From NCBI GenBank assembly GCA_015061685.1, contig SUWD01000020.1:1-45854 (forward strand): 45,854 nt of DNA, read 5' to 3'. This document shows, one piece after another, positions 23,952 through 31,325 of the stretch. Numbering within the stretch: the first letter of the stretch is position 1; each line of letters opens with the position of its first letter. The translations under genes and the position numbers were made by a program. The DNA comes from Lentisphaerota bacterium. GTDB taxonomy: Bacteria > Verrucomicrobiota > Lentisphaeria > Victivallales > Victivallaceae. The notes under the pieces were generated by a model. It saw only the letters and a list, made by a program, of their open reading frames with translations. It had not been told where the DNA came from and searched no databases.

Positions 23952-24575
23952 TCATTCAGCAGCGGCTTCGAGGACGAAAACGCAGCCGATAGCGAAAAGG
24001 TTTGGTTTACGTCTGGTCATACCGGGGTAACGTCCGGAGACCGGGTATTCGGCGACGATTTTTATATTCAGCTCTTTGCAGAGGGTACGGAAGTCCTGCA
24101 GGGTGCAAAAGTGGATATTGGGTGTATCGTACCACTGAAACGGCATTTGCGGACTGCGGGGCATTTTGCCTTTGAGAGCGACCTGCAATCTGCATCTCCA
24201 GTGGCCGAAGTTGATCACACTTACTGCGGCCTGTTTTCCGATTCTGACGATATCTTTCAGCAGCCGGTCGGGGCGTCTGGTCTCCTGGAGGGTATGACTT
24301 AAAACCGCCATATCAAATGACTGATCGGGCAGGAAATCCAGACCGTCATTCAAGTCCCCCTGAATTACCGGCACGCCGTTGCCGATGCAGCGGACGATCG
24401 AATCCTGATCGATTTCCACTCCGAGAACGGAGGTGTTCTTTTTCTCTTTGAGCTGGCGGAGGAAAATACCATCGCCGCATCCCAGGTCAAGCACTCTGCT
24501 TTTTTCGGGGATCAATCCGGCAATGATTTCCAGATCCCGGCGGGAATTGAAATCCATATTCCGTTTTTCACTCAT
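23952..24575 (-). CDS. metW: MetW-type methyltransferase-fold protein
   Basis: 207 residues, start ATG 24575 with AGGAGG inside the end of metX, overlapping it by eight bases. MetW is required together with MetX for homoserine acetylation in many bacteria and is thought to activate it. The SAM-binding block VLDLGCGDGIFLRQL and the MetW blocks IQGDLNDGLDFLPDQSFDMAVLSHTLQE, VSVINFGHW and MPFQWYDTPNIHFCT are well kept. Confidence 0.95.
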   Translation of the reverse strand: MSEKRNMDFNSRRDLEIIAGLIPEKSRVLDLGCGDGIFLRQLKEKKNTSVLGVEIDQDSIVRCIGNGVPVIQGDLNDGLDFLPDQSFDMAVLSHTLQETRRPDRLLKDIVRIGKQAAVSVINFGHWRCRLQVALKGKMPRSPQMPFQWYDTPNIHFCTLQDFRTLCKELNIKIVAEYPVSGRYPGMTRRKPNLFAIGCVFVLEAAAE

Positions 24576-25695
24576 GGCTGTAAACCTCCTGCTGATGATG
24601 GAGGAAGTCTCTGACCATTTTGCCTAAAGTATCGACTTCCAGTAAAAATGCATCATGTCCGTAACCGGATTTGATTTCGCAGAAAGAGACCTCTTTCCGG
24701 TTTTGGAGCAGGGCATCGACGATCCTTTTTGATTGACTGGTCGGAAAGAGCCAGTCACTGGAAAAGGAGACGACCAGAAAAGCGGCTTTGACCTTTTCCA
24801 GAGCTTTGACAAGATCGCCTCCGGTAGTGGCGGTCAGATCGAAATAGTCCGTGGCACGGGTGATGTAGAAGTAACTGTTGGCATCAAAACGCTCTACAAA
24901 ACGGCGGCCCTGATATTGCAGATAACTCTCAACGGCGAAGTCAAAGTCGAAATCATAATCGTATGATTCAGATTTATCCTGCAAAGTTCTGCCGAATTTC
25001 CGGCTGATAGCTTCTTCGGAAAGATAGGTGATGTGAGCGAGCATTCTGGCGGCGGCAAGTCCTCTTGCCGGGACAGCATCCTCGGTGTAATCTCCGCCTT
25101 TCCAGTTGGGATCGGCTTTGATCGCTTCTCTGGCAACCCAGTCAAAAGCGATATTCTGGGGGGAGAATTGACAAGCTGTGGCGATCGGTATGATCGCCTG
25201 CATCATATCCGGGTAACTTACAGCCCACTGCAAAACCTGCATACCGCCCATGGAACCGCCCAGAACGGCGAGCAGTTTTTTGATTCCCAGATGGTCGATG
25301 AGCTGTTTCTGGGCCCGGACCATGTCGGCGACAGTGATCACGGGGAAATTCATATTGTAAGGTTTTCCGGTATCCGGATCAATGGATTGAGGGCCGGTTG
25401 ACCCGGAACATCCGCCGATGACATTGGAGCAGATCACAAAATATTTATTGGTATCCACCATTTTTCCCGGGCCGATCATCTCATCCCACCAGCCGGGTTT
25501 TTTGTCTTCGGGGGAGTGTTTGCCGCAGACGTGAGCATCGCCGGTGAGGGCATGGTTGACCAATACCGCATTGGAACGGTCGGCATTGAGGGTACCGGCG
25601 GTTTCAAAACGGATATTCACATCTTTGAGAATTCTGCCGCAATCCAGCGGCAGCGGTTCAGGCAGGCGGAAATCCTGCGGTACGGTGATGAACAC
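24568..25695 (-). CDS. metX: Homoserine O-acetyltransferase
   Basis: 375 residues. It acetylates homoserine with acetyl-CoA, the first committed step of methionine synthesis. The nucleophile serine is in VLGGSMGGMQVLQW, the Asp in SFSSDWLFPTSQ and the His in SGYGHDAFLLE. NHALTGDAH and CSGSTGPQSIDP are family blocks. O-succinyl use cannot be ruled out but pairing with metW favours acetyl. The GTG start at 25695 has no good ribosome site; see the findings for an alternative about 30 bases upstream. Confidence 0.94.
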   Translation of the reverse strand: MFITVPQDFRLPEPLPLDCGRILKDVNIRFETAGTLNADRSNAVLVNHALTGDAHVCGKHSPEDKKPGWWDEMIGPGKMVDTNKYFVICSNVIGGCSGSTGPQSIDPDTGKPYNMNFPVITVADMVRAQKQLIDHLGIKKLLAVLGGSMGGMQVLQWAVSYPDMMQAIIPIATACQFSPQNIAFDWVAREAIKADPNWKGGDYTEDAVPARGLAAARMLAHITYLSEEAISRKFGRTLQDKSESYDYDFDFDFAVESYLQYQGRRFVERFDANSYFYITRATDYFDLTATTGGDLVKALEKVKAAFLVVSFSSDWLFPTSQSKRIVDALLQNRKEVSFCEIKSGYGHDAFLLEVDTLGKMVRDFLHHQQEVYSHE

Positions 25696-25754
25696 CGGAT
25701 CGGAATTATTTTGCTTTTCGATTTTTTTTGCCCTTTATGTTAGTGCTTCCCATT

Positions 25755-25783
25755 AATATACTACTGAAAGCGGTTTTTTTCAA
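25755..25783 (-). promoter_or_regulatory. Predicted sigma-70 promoter of metXW
   Basis: On the minus strand, TTGAAA (complement of 25778-25783) and TATATT (complement of 25755-25760) lie 17 bases apart. It is back to back with the promoter at 25794. The short leader leaves no room for a SAM riboswitch. Confidence 0.6.
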
Positions 25784-25793
25784 TTATTTTTCC

Positions 25794-25822
25794 TTGACAA
25801 TTACGGTAAAAAGTATTATAGT
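25794..25822 (+). promoter_or_regulatory. Near-consensus sigma-70 promoter of the exported hydrolase gene
   Basis: TTGACA (25794-25799) and TATAGT (25817-25822) with 17 bases between. The predicted start of RNA is about 20 bases before the ATG at 25851, so the leader is short. Confidence 0.7.
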
Positions 25823-25850
25823 AATCGTGATGATTCAGACTGAGGTGAAA

Positions 25851-26717
25851 ATGCGTTATTTATTTTTTATATTTTTACTGTTATCATTAAAGGTATCGGG
25901 GGAAGTTTTTTTTGTTCCGGGCTGGCGTACAGGATTTGATTCCCGTGATTTGTGCGTGGTGAGGCTGAAAGAAGCATATCCGGAAGAAAAGATCACCGTA
26001 AAATCCTGGGATTCACTCCAGCCGTGGGATGTGACAAAAGAAAATGCCCGGAAGCAGACCGCCAAACTCCTTGAGGAAGTTCTTGCCATGTCCCCGGAAA
26101 ACAGGGGGAATTTGATCCTTGTCGGACACTCGATCGGGGCACAGATCGCAGTGGATATACTTTATGAACTCTCTTTGCGGGGGATGAAGATCCACTCGGC
26201 AGCACTTTTGGGGGCGGCGGTCAACGATGATGATCCGCGTATAGAAGCGTTGCTGGGGGCGATCAAAAATTACTGTTGCATAGTCTATAATCCGGATGAC
26301 TGGGTTTTGCGATACCTTTTTCCTCTGGATAATTCTTTACATTCACCCTTGGGGCTGAATGGCTGGATCGGGAAAAATCCGCAGGTTTATGAGATGAAAG
26401 CAGTGAGTGACCGTTTCGGTTTCTGCAATCATTATGCTTATATCTATCTGGATGCGTTGATCTGTCTGGTGAAAAAATTGCCGCCGGAATATCCGGATGT
26501 CCAAGTATTGCAGGACGAGTCGAATAAGGAAAGAGTCCCTGCGGATGAGATTTTCTGGGAGAGTGTGGACAATTTCCGGGATTGGCAGCTGCAGAAAAGT
26601 ATTGACGGGAAGTTCCGGATCCTTGATCCGCAGGGCAAACGCCGGGCGAACGGCAGCGAAGTGAAAATGCGTGAAGCATTTGCGGATGTAAAGAAACAGT
26701 TGACTGCAGAAAAGTGA
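25851..26717 (+). CDS. Exported alpha/beta hydrolase of unknown substrate
   Basis: 288 residues from ATG 25851, with GAGGTG four bases upstream; longer in-frame starts lie at or before the promoter. Residues 1-17 are a signal peptide (MRYLFFIFLLLSLKVSG). The nucleophile elbow is LILVGHSIGAQIAVDIL, with Ser in GHSIG. A likely Asp is in YNPDDWVLRY and a likely His in FCNHYAYIYLD. The fold fits small periplasmic esterases or lipases. It is monocistronic with its own strong promoter and converges on prfA. The substrate cannot be inferred. Confidence 0.8.
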   Translation: MRYLFFIFLLLSLKVSGEVFFVPGWRTGFDSRDLCVVRLKEAYPEEKITVKSWDSLQPWDVTKENARKQTAKLLEEVLAMSPENRGNLILVGHSIGAQIAVDILYELSLRGMKIHSAALLGAAVNDDDPRIEALLGAIKNYCCIVYNPDDWVLRYLFPLDNSLHSPLGLNGWIGKNPQVYEMKAVSDRFGFCNHYAYIYLDALICLVKKLPPEYPDVQVLQDESNKERVPADEIFWESVDNFRDWQLQKSIDGKFRILDPQGKRRANGSEVKMREAFADVKKQLTAEK

Positions 26718-26725
26718 AAAAATTT

Positions 26726-27814
26726 TCAAATCTGCCGTAACTCTTCCAGCTGCTTTTCGCAGGTTATTTTCAATATCTGATCGAGGATCAACGGGAAATC
26801 CCCCTGCATAACTTTGGGCAGATCAAAGGTCGAAACATTGTAACGGTGATCGGTGACCCGGTTCTGCGGGAAATTGTAGGTGCGTATCCGTTCACTGCGG
26901 TCTCCGGTGCCGACTTGAGAACGCTTATCGGCGGCAAGTTTTTCCTGTTCCTGCTGCTGTTTGTGTTCCAGAAGCCGGGCGTAGAGAATACGCAGGGCGA
27001 TCTCTTTGTTGCGGTGCTGGGATTTTTCCTGCTGACTGGCGACGGATAATCCGCTGGGGATATGGGTGACCCGCACGGCGGAGTCGGTGGTATTGACGTG
27101 CTGACCTCCGGCACCGCTGGAACGGAAAACATCAAACCGCAAATCTTCGGGTTTGATATCCAATTCAACGGCTTCCGCCTCCGGCATGACCGCCACGGTA
27201 ACAGTGGAGGTGTGTATTCTGCCACCGGCCTCGGTAGTGGGTACTCTTTGTACCCGGTGGACGCCGCTTTCAAACTTCATTTTGCTGAAAACATCACTTC
27301 CGGCAAGGGAGAATGATACATCTTTGATTCCGCCCAGATCGGTATCGCTCTGATCGAGGATCTCCACTTTCCAGTTTTGAGATTCAGCGAAGTGGAGATA
27401 TGCCCGGAAAAGTTCTCCGGCAAAGAGAGCCGCTTCATCACCACCGGCGGCAGGTTTGATGCCGACGATAATATTTTTTGAATCATTCGGATCCGGCGGC
27501 AGGAGGGAGAGCTGCACTTTGCCTTCCAGAATTTCAGCTTCACCGGAATATGCGGTGATTTCATCTTCCAGAAGTGAACGCATTTCGCTGTCGGTCTCCG
27601 TTGTGAGCATCTCTTTGTCATCGGAAATACTTTGCAGGATCTGTTCCCAACGGTCAAAATCAGCAAAGAGGGTATTGAGCTTGCTCAATTCCTGACTTAA
27701 TCTGCGGAATTGAACCATATCGGACAGGATTTCCGGCGAAGCGAGAGCCTTCTCCAATTCACTGCTGCGTGAATGGAGTTTTTCAATGTAACTGGCAATA
27801 TCGTCAGGGGTCAT
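26726..27814 (-). CDS. prfA: Peptide chain release factor 1
   Basis: 362 residues, normal length. It reads UAA and UAG and releases the finished protein. GGQ is at 236-238 in SSGAGGQHVNTTDSAVR. The stop-codon motif PxT is PTT at 192-194 within VQRVPTTEAGGRIHTS. GTGDRSERIRTYNFPQNRVTDHR is specific for factor 1 rather than 2. The ribosome site is weak. It lies just downstream of the rpmE terminator, so it may depend on read-through. Confidence 0.97.
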   Translation of the reverse strand: MTPDDIASYIEKLHSRSSELEKALASPEILSDMVQFRRLSQELSKLNTLFADFDRWEQILQSISDDKEMLTTETDSEMRSLLEDEITAYSGEAEILEGKVQLSLLPPDPNDSKNIIVGIKPAAGGDEAALFAGELFRAYLHFAESQNWKVEILDQSDTDLGGIKDVSFSLAGSDVFSKMKFESGVHRVQRVPTTEAGGRIHTSTVTVAVMPEAEAVELDIKPEDLRFDVFRSSGAGGQHVNTTDSAVRVTHIPSGLSVASQQEKSQHRNKEIALRILYARLLEHKQQQEQEKLAADKRSQVGTGDRSERIRTYNFPQNRVTDHRYNVSTFDLPKVMQGDFPLILDQILKITCEKQLEELRQI

Positions 27815-27825
27815 GGATCTACCGG

Positions 27826-27857
27826 AAAAAAAAGCTTGCCGTTATTGCGGCAAGCTT
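27826..27857 (-). terminator. Intrinsic terminator after rpmE
   Basis: A perfect 10-bp stem (AAGCTTGCCG / CGGCAAGCTT, 27832-27841 with 27848-27857) and a six-base loop are followed on the minus strand by eight T. It lies between rpmE and prfA, so it should set the ratio of their transcripts. Confidence 0.85.
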
Positions 27858-27873
27858 GGTAAAACAAATCAGC

Positions 27874-28074
27874 TTATGCTTTTTTGTAGCGGCGGTTGAA
27901 TTTATCAATACGGCCTGCGGTATCGACAAATTTCTGTTTACCGGTGAAAAACGGATGGCATTTGGCACAGATACCGACTTTGTACTCACTGCGGGTGGAT
28001 TTGATGGTCCAGGTCGCACCGCAGGCACAGGTAACAACTGCGTCGCCGTAAGCGGGATGAATGTCCTTTTTCAT
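27874..28074 (-). CDS. rpmE: 50S ribosomal protein L31, zinc-binding type
   Basis: 66 residues. It is a part of the large ribosomal subunit near the central protuberance and bridges to the small subunit. [17 protein letters not shown] and [22 protein letters not shown] are typical. The cysteines at 16, 18, 36 and 39 mark the zinc form rather than the zinc-free paralogue. Located in front of prfA, a common pairing. Confidence 0.97.
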   Translation of the reverse strand: MKKDIHPAYGDAVVTCACGATWTIKSTRSEYKVGICAKCHPFFTGKQKFVDTAGRIDKFNRRYKKA

Positions 28075-28093
28075 TGTTCGATCTCTCTTTATT

Positions 28094-28122
28094 GTTTAAA
28101 ATAATTGTTGTAAACATGTCAA
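28094..28122 (-). promoter_or_regulatory. Possible promoter of rpmE
   Basis: On the minus strand, TTGACA (complement of 28117-28122) is followed after 17 bases by TTAAAC (complement of 28094-28099). The -35 is perfect and the -10 is poor. Confidence 0.4.
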
Positions 28123-28178
28123 GATAAGAATATACACCCTTTTTCTGTTTTTTCAAGTCAGAGAGGGGATATTTACGC

Positions 28179-29141
28179 TTATTTTTTGCGAATTTCTGCG
28201 GCGACATCCGAAATAATCTTTTCCAGAGAATTTTCCGGCTGCCAATTTACCAGAGAACGCAGTTTTTCGGTCGATGGTTTACGCCGCCGCATATCCTCAA
28301 AACCTTTGGAATACGCTTTGGTATAAGGGATGTATTCGATTGTTGAATCGCTCTTCAATTCAGAAATCACCAGTTTGGCAAGTTCATCAATGGTGATGAG
28401 CCGGTCGCTGCCGATATTGAAAACTTCACCGATACTGCGGTCGTTGTCCAGCAGCAGCAGCAACGCCCGCACCACATCGAAAACATGGCAGAAACAGCGG
28501 GATTGTCCGCCGTCACCGTAAACTTTCAAGGGCTGATTCTGCATTGCAGCGGCAACGAAACGGGGGACTACCATACCGTATTTGCCGGTCTGACGGGGGC
28601 CTACGGTGTTGAAAAAACGGACGATCGTACCTCTTAACCCGGCAGATTGATGGTATGCCATGAGATAAAATTCATCCAGCAGTTTACTGCAGGCGTAGCT
28701 CCAGCGGGAGTGGTACGGCGAACCGATGAGCAGATCATCATTTTCGCAGAATCTCTCATTGTCGGATTTGCCGTAAACCTCGCTGGTTGATGCAATAAAG
28801 AGACGTTTGTCAAATTCGGCGGCGGCTTTTATCACATTGGCAGATCCGTCGATATTGGTTTGGATGGTGCGGATGGGTTCATTCACCACCAGTTCCACGC
28901 CGACGGCGGCGGCGAGATGGAAAACTGCATCGGAATTTTTGATCAATTCCCGGAGTTTTTCCGCCTCTTTGGCGATATCCATTTCGACAACTTCGGCACA
29001 GCGTCCGTCAACAGGGAAAATATTATCTCTTGAGCCGGTCGAAAAGTTATCGGCAATGACCACCTCATCTCCGCGTTTGAGCAGAGCTTCGGTCAAGTGT
29101 CCGCCGATGAATCCGGCTCCTCCGGTGATCAGGATTTTCAT
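28179..29141 (-). CDS. NAD-dependent nucleotide-sugar epimerase/dehydratase
   Basis: 320 residues of the extended short-chain dehydrogenase type. The NAD motif is ILITGGAGFIGGHL, DNFSTGSRDNI follows strand 2, and YACSK (catalytic Tyr and Lys) with a preceding serine-containing STSEVYG gives the active site. NTVGPRQTGKYGMVVPRF and KVYGDGGQSRCFCHVFDV match enzymes acting on UDP- or GDP-sugars such as UDP-glucose 4-epimerase or UDP-glucuronate decarboxylase. Which one cannot be decided. It overlaps pssA by four bases, which suggests a role in envelope sugar or lipid synthesis. Confidence 0.88.
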   Translation of the reverse strand: MKILITGGAGFIGGHLTEALLKRGDEVVIADNFSTGSRDNIFPVDGRCAEVVEMDIAKEAEKLRELIKNSDAVFHLAAAVGVELVVNEPIRTIQTNIDGSANVIKAAAEFDKRLFIASTSEVYGKSDNERFCENDDLLIGSPYHSRWSYACSKLLDEFYLMAYHQSAGLRGTIVRFFNTVGPRQTGKYGMVVPRFVAAAMQNQPLKVYGDGGQSRCFCHVFDVVRALLLLLDNDRSIGEVFNIGSDRLITIDELAKLVISELKSDSTIEYIPYTKAYSKGFEDMRRRKPSTEKLRSLVNWQPENSLEKIISDVAAEIRKK

Positions 29142-29965
29142 TTTTCAGCAGTCCGTTGTTTTTTGTGATAGATTTTCTCAAACACCAGCATCACTGGGCC
29201 GGAAAGAATATAGGCGATGGTCAGGAAGGTCAAGCCATTGACTCTGAAACAGATTATTACAGCCAGCATCAAAACGACCAGCGGCAGTTTTTTGCGGTTG
29301 CGGCGGATGGACATCAGCCATTTGCCGGCGTGGATATAGGGGATGGTGCTGTTCATCAGAATTCCGAGGACGGCTGAATATGCCGGCAATATCCAGGCGG
29401 CATAACGCCAAGCTTCCGGAGAAAAACCGATATTCGCATGGAGGAAAAATATTGCCACGCAGACCGCAGCGGCTCCGCCGGGGGAGGGGAGACCGGAAAA
29501 ATTATCGGAACTTTTGGTTTTCAGTGTGGCATTGACATTGTAGGTTGCCAGCCGCAGGGCAGCTCCGCCGATGTAAATCGAGCAGAGCAAATAGACGTAA
29601 GCGTGCTGCCAGAAATTCATCTCCCAGTTGAAAAAACACTTCGAGGCGGCGGCCACCATCACCGCCGGGGTAACGCCGAATGTTACCATGTCGGAGAGCG
29701 AATCCATCTGGATACCGTGCAGACTTACCGCATTGAGCAGTCTGGCGGCAAAGCCGTCAAACACGTCAAAGATCATTGCCGAAAAGATCATGATGGAACA
29801 TATTACAAATACATGTACCGCATCGGCAAGGGGGGTTGCTTTGCTGATCGGCAGCAGCAGCAGAATGGCGGCAAAACCGCAGAGAGAGTTGCAGATGGTC
29901 AGGAAATTGGGGATGCTTTTTATCAATTTCGTCTGCCGCAGCAGGATCGGAGAATGTTTTTTCAT
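29138..29965 (-). CDS. pssA: CDP-diacylglycerol-serine O-phosphatidyltransferase
   Basis: 275 residues with seven to eight membrane segments. It joins CDP-diacylglycerol and serine to make phosphatidylserine, the precursor of phosphatidylethanolamine. The CDP-alcohol phosphotransferase signature is complete: DG-FA-AR, then G eight residues on, then D-N3-D (DVFDGFAARLLNAVSLHGIQ and MDSLSD). The beginning SIPNFLTICNSLCGFAAI is typical of PssA. It is the first gene of a pair with the epimerase and stands 58 bases from a MITE end. Confidence 0.92.
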   Translation of the reverse strand: MKKHSPILLRQTKLIKSIPNFLTICNSLCGFAAILLLLPISKATPLADAVHVFVICSIMIFSAMIFDVFDGFAARLLNAVSLHGIQMDSLSDMVTFGVTPAVMVAAASKCFFNWEMNFWQHAYVYLLCSIYIGGAALRLATYNVNATLKTKSSDNFSGLPSPGGAAAVCVAIFFLHANIGFSPEAWRYAAWILPAYSAVLGILMNSTIPYIHAGKWLMSIRRNRKKLPLVVLMLAVIICFRVNGLTFLTIAYILSGPVMLVFEKIYHKKQRTAEK

Positions 29966-30023
29966 ATACAGAACACCATTACAGTTTTTGTTTTTTTACA
30001 ATATGCACTACTTAATGTAGCTA

Positions 30024-30297
30024 TTGTCTCATTTTTTGTGAAAAATCTTTCCTGCGGTGGTGCATTGCGGGCAATCTCTTGGCAAATCAGCGGACGTTTT
30101 CGCAGTCATGTACGTTTAGTACACTCCTGCTCATCCGCCTTGATTTGTTTGCGACCTTGCCTCACACTGCATCCACCGGTTGGATCAAACCCGTGTTTGC
30201 CGGGTTGACAAATCACAATTTATGTGACATGTTTTATACGTTAACAAAAATGTTTGTTTATAAGCTCCTGTTACGGGTTTCACAAAATTTGGGACAT
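30024..30297 (+). mobile_element. MITE-like element, copy D (274 bp, full length)
   Basis: Almost identical to the copy at 42829, with TA at 30022-30023 and 30298-30299. The left end points to the pssA start and the right end to the stop of the DUF4105 gene. The promoter-like site has CATGTT instead of TATGTT. It fills most of the 361-base gap between the two minus-strand genes, where I see no other feature. Confidence 0.8.
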
Positions 30298-30326
30298 TAC
30301 CTTAATATAATTCCTGTTTGCTGATT

Positions 30327-31325
30327 TTACAACTTGCCTTGCGATTTTCCTTTGACAAAACTGCGTGATTTCAATGATTCAAAGCTTTCATTGTGGCGGT
30401 GTTTCAGCAAATTCTGCTCAAAAAGCATCCGGTCGATGAATCCGTTGAAATACAGTCTCCAATCGCTTTGCAATACCGGTCTGGCTTTTTTGAGTGACGG
30501 CCACAATGCGGTAATGCAGTTGGCGTTTATGAGGTGGTAAAACTCCGGTTCCCGGGCAAGGGTATGGACTCTGGCGATGATCGATTCGAGTAAAATGCGG
30601 CTTTCCTGCGGGGTAAGATCCAATTCATAAAGATAGATATCTTCGCCCCGGATTTTTGTCCGCAGGTCAAAGAGGTCCTGCGGATCGCTCAAAATGATAA
30701 GCAGTTTCTGCTGTTTGCACAAACAGCTTAAAGCATCCCGGCTGACCTTTTCCGGGGTTCCCGGTTCAATGGACACCGCCAGACTTCTGCCGTCGGAAAA
30801 GTTGAAATTCAGCATGTTGTGTGCCACATAAAAATATTCTCCCCAATAGACGCAGGCAAATTGTACTGCAACGACTTCCGCCGGGTCAAATACGGCATCA
30901 CTGCGGAAAACATCCTGATAATCCGGTGAATTTTCATTGTAATCGACCGGATAACGGTTCACCCGCATATTGATGACTTTGAATTTCCCGTTTTCCAGAT
31001 ATTCGATATCCGGGGCAACGGCAAAAATCCGCTGCATTTTGACATCGGCAAATTGTTCCTGCGGAGTAAGAAGCAGAAAGTAAAGAAAAAATGTCCCCGA
31101 TATTATCCCCAGCAGCCAATGGGCGTGGCAAAAGCGGAATCCGCCAATGAAAAGCAACACTGCCGTGATGAGAAAAATAATATTTATCCATGCCGGAGTT
31201 TTCAATACCACCGGTGCCGCCGTTACAAAACAGATGGTACCGGTCAGAAGAAGCAGATAAAGAAAAACTTTACCGCTCTTTTTCAATATTCCTGTAATTG
31301 CATTTCCCGGCAAAAGCTGCTTCAT
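30327..31325 (-). CDS. DUF4105 membrane protein (Lnb-like)
   Basis: 332 residues. Three hydrophobic segments lie in the first 90 residues (VFLYLLLLTGTICFVTAAPVV, IIFLITAVLLFIGG, LLGIISGTFFLYFLLL), followed by a domain facing the periplasm. That domain shows the DUF4105 marks: YFYVAHNMLNFNFSDGRSLAVSIEP, LYELDLTPQESRILLESI and EFYHLINANCITAL. The His, Glu and Cys in these blocks are the likely active residues. DUF4105 includes lipoprotein N-acyltransferases of the Lnb type and many untested proteins. It overlaps the lipoprotein esterase gene by four bases. The role in lipoprotein or envelope-lipid acylation is inferred. Confidence 0.78.
   Translation of the reverse strand: MKQLLPGNAITGILKKSGKVFLYLLLLTGTICFVTAAPVVLKTPAWINIIFLITAVLLFIGGFRFCHAHWLLGIISGTFFLYFLLLTPQEQFADVKMQRIFAVAPDIEYLENGKFKVINMRVNRYPVDYNENSPDYQDVFRSDAVFDPAEVVAVQFACVYWGEYFYVAHNMLNFNFSDGRSLAVSIEPGTPEKVSRDALSCLCKQQKLLIILSDPQDLFDLRTKIRGEDIYLYELDLTPQESRILLESIIARVHTLAREPEFYHLINANCITALWPSLKKARPVLQSDWRLYFNGFIDRMLFEQNLLKHRHNESFESLKSRSFVKGKSQGKL

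Noticed and set aside
23621..23992. Open frame of 123 codons through the duplicated region after waaA
   Set aside because: It is made of repeat units read twice (LRPTGAKSI), runs into the terminator hairpin and the end of metW, and has no ribosome site.
25696..25793. SAM riboswitch upstream of metX
   Set aside because: The predicted promoter at 25755-25783 leaves only about 50 leader bases and no helix set of a known SAM riboswitch can be seen.
25728..25850. Longer start for the exported hydrolase
   Set aside because: The upstream codons lie at or before the promoter TTGACA-N17-TATAGT and would destroy the signal peptide.
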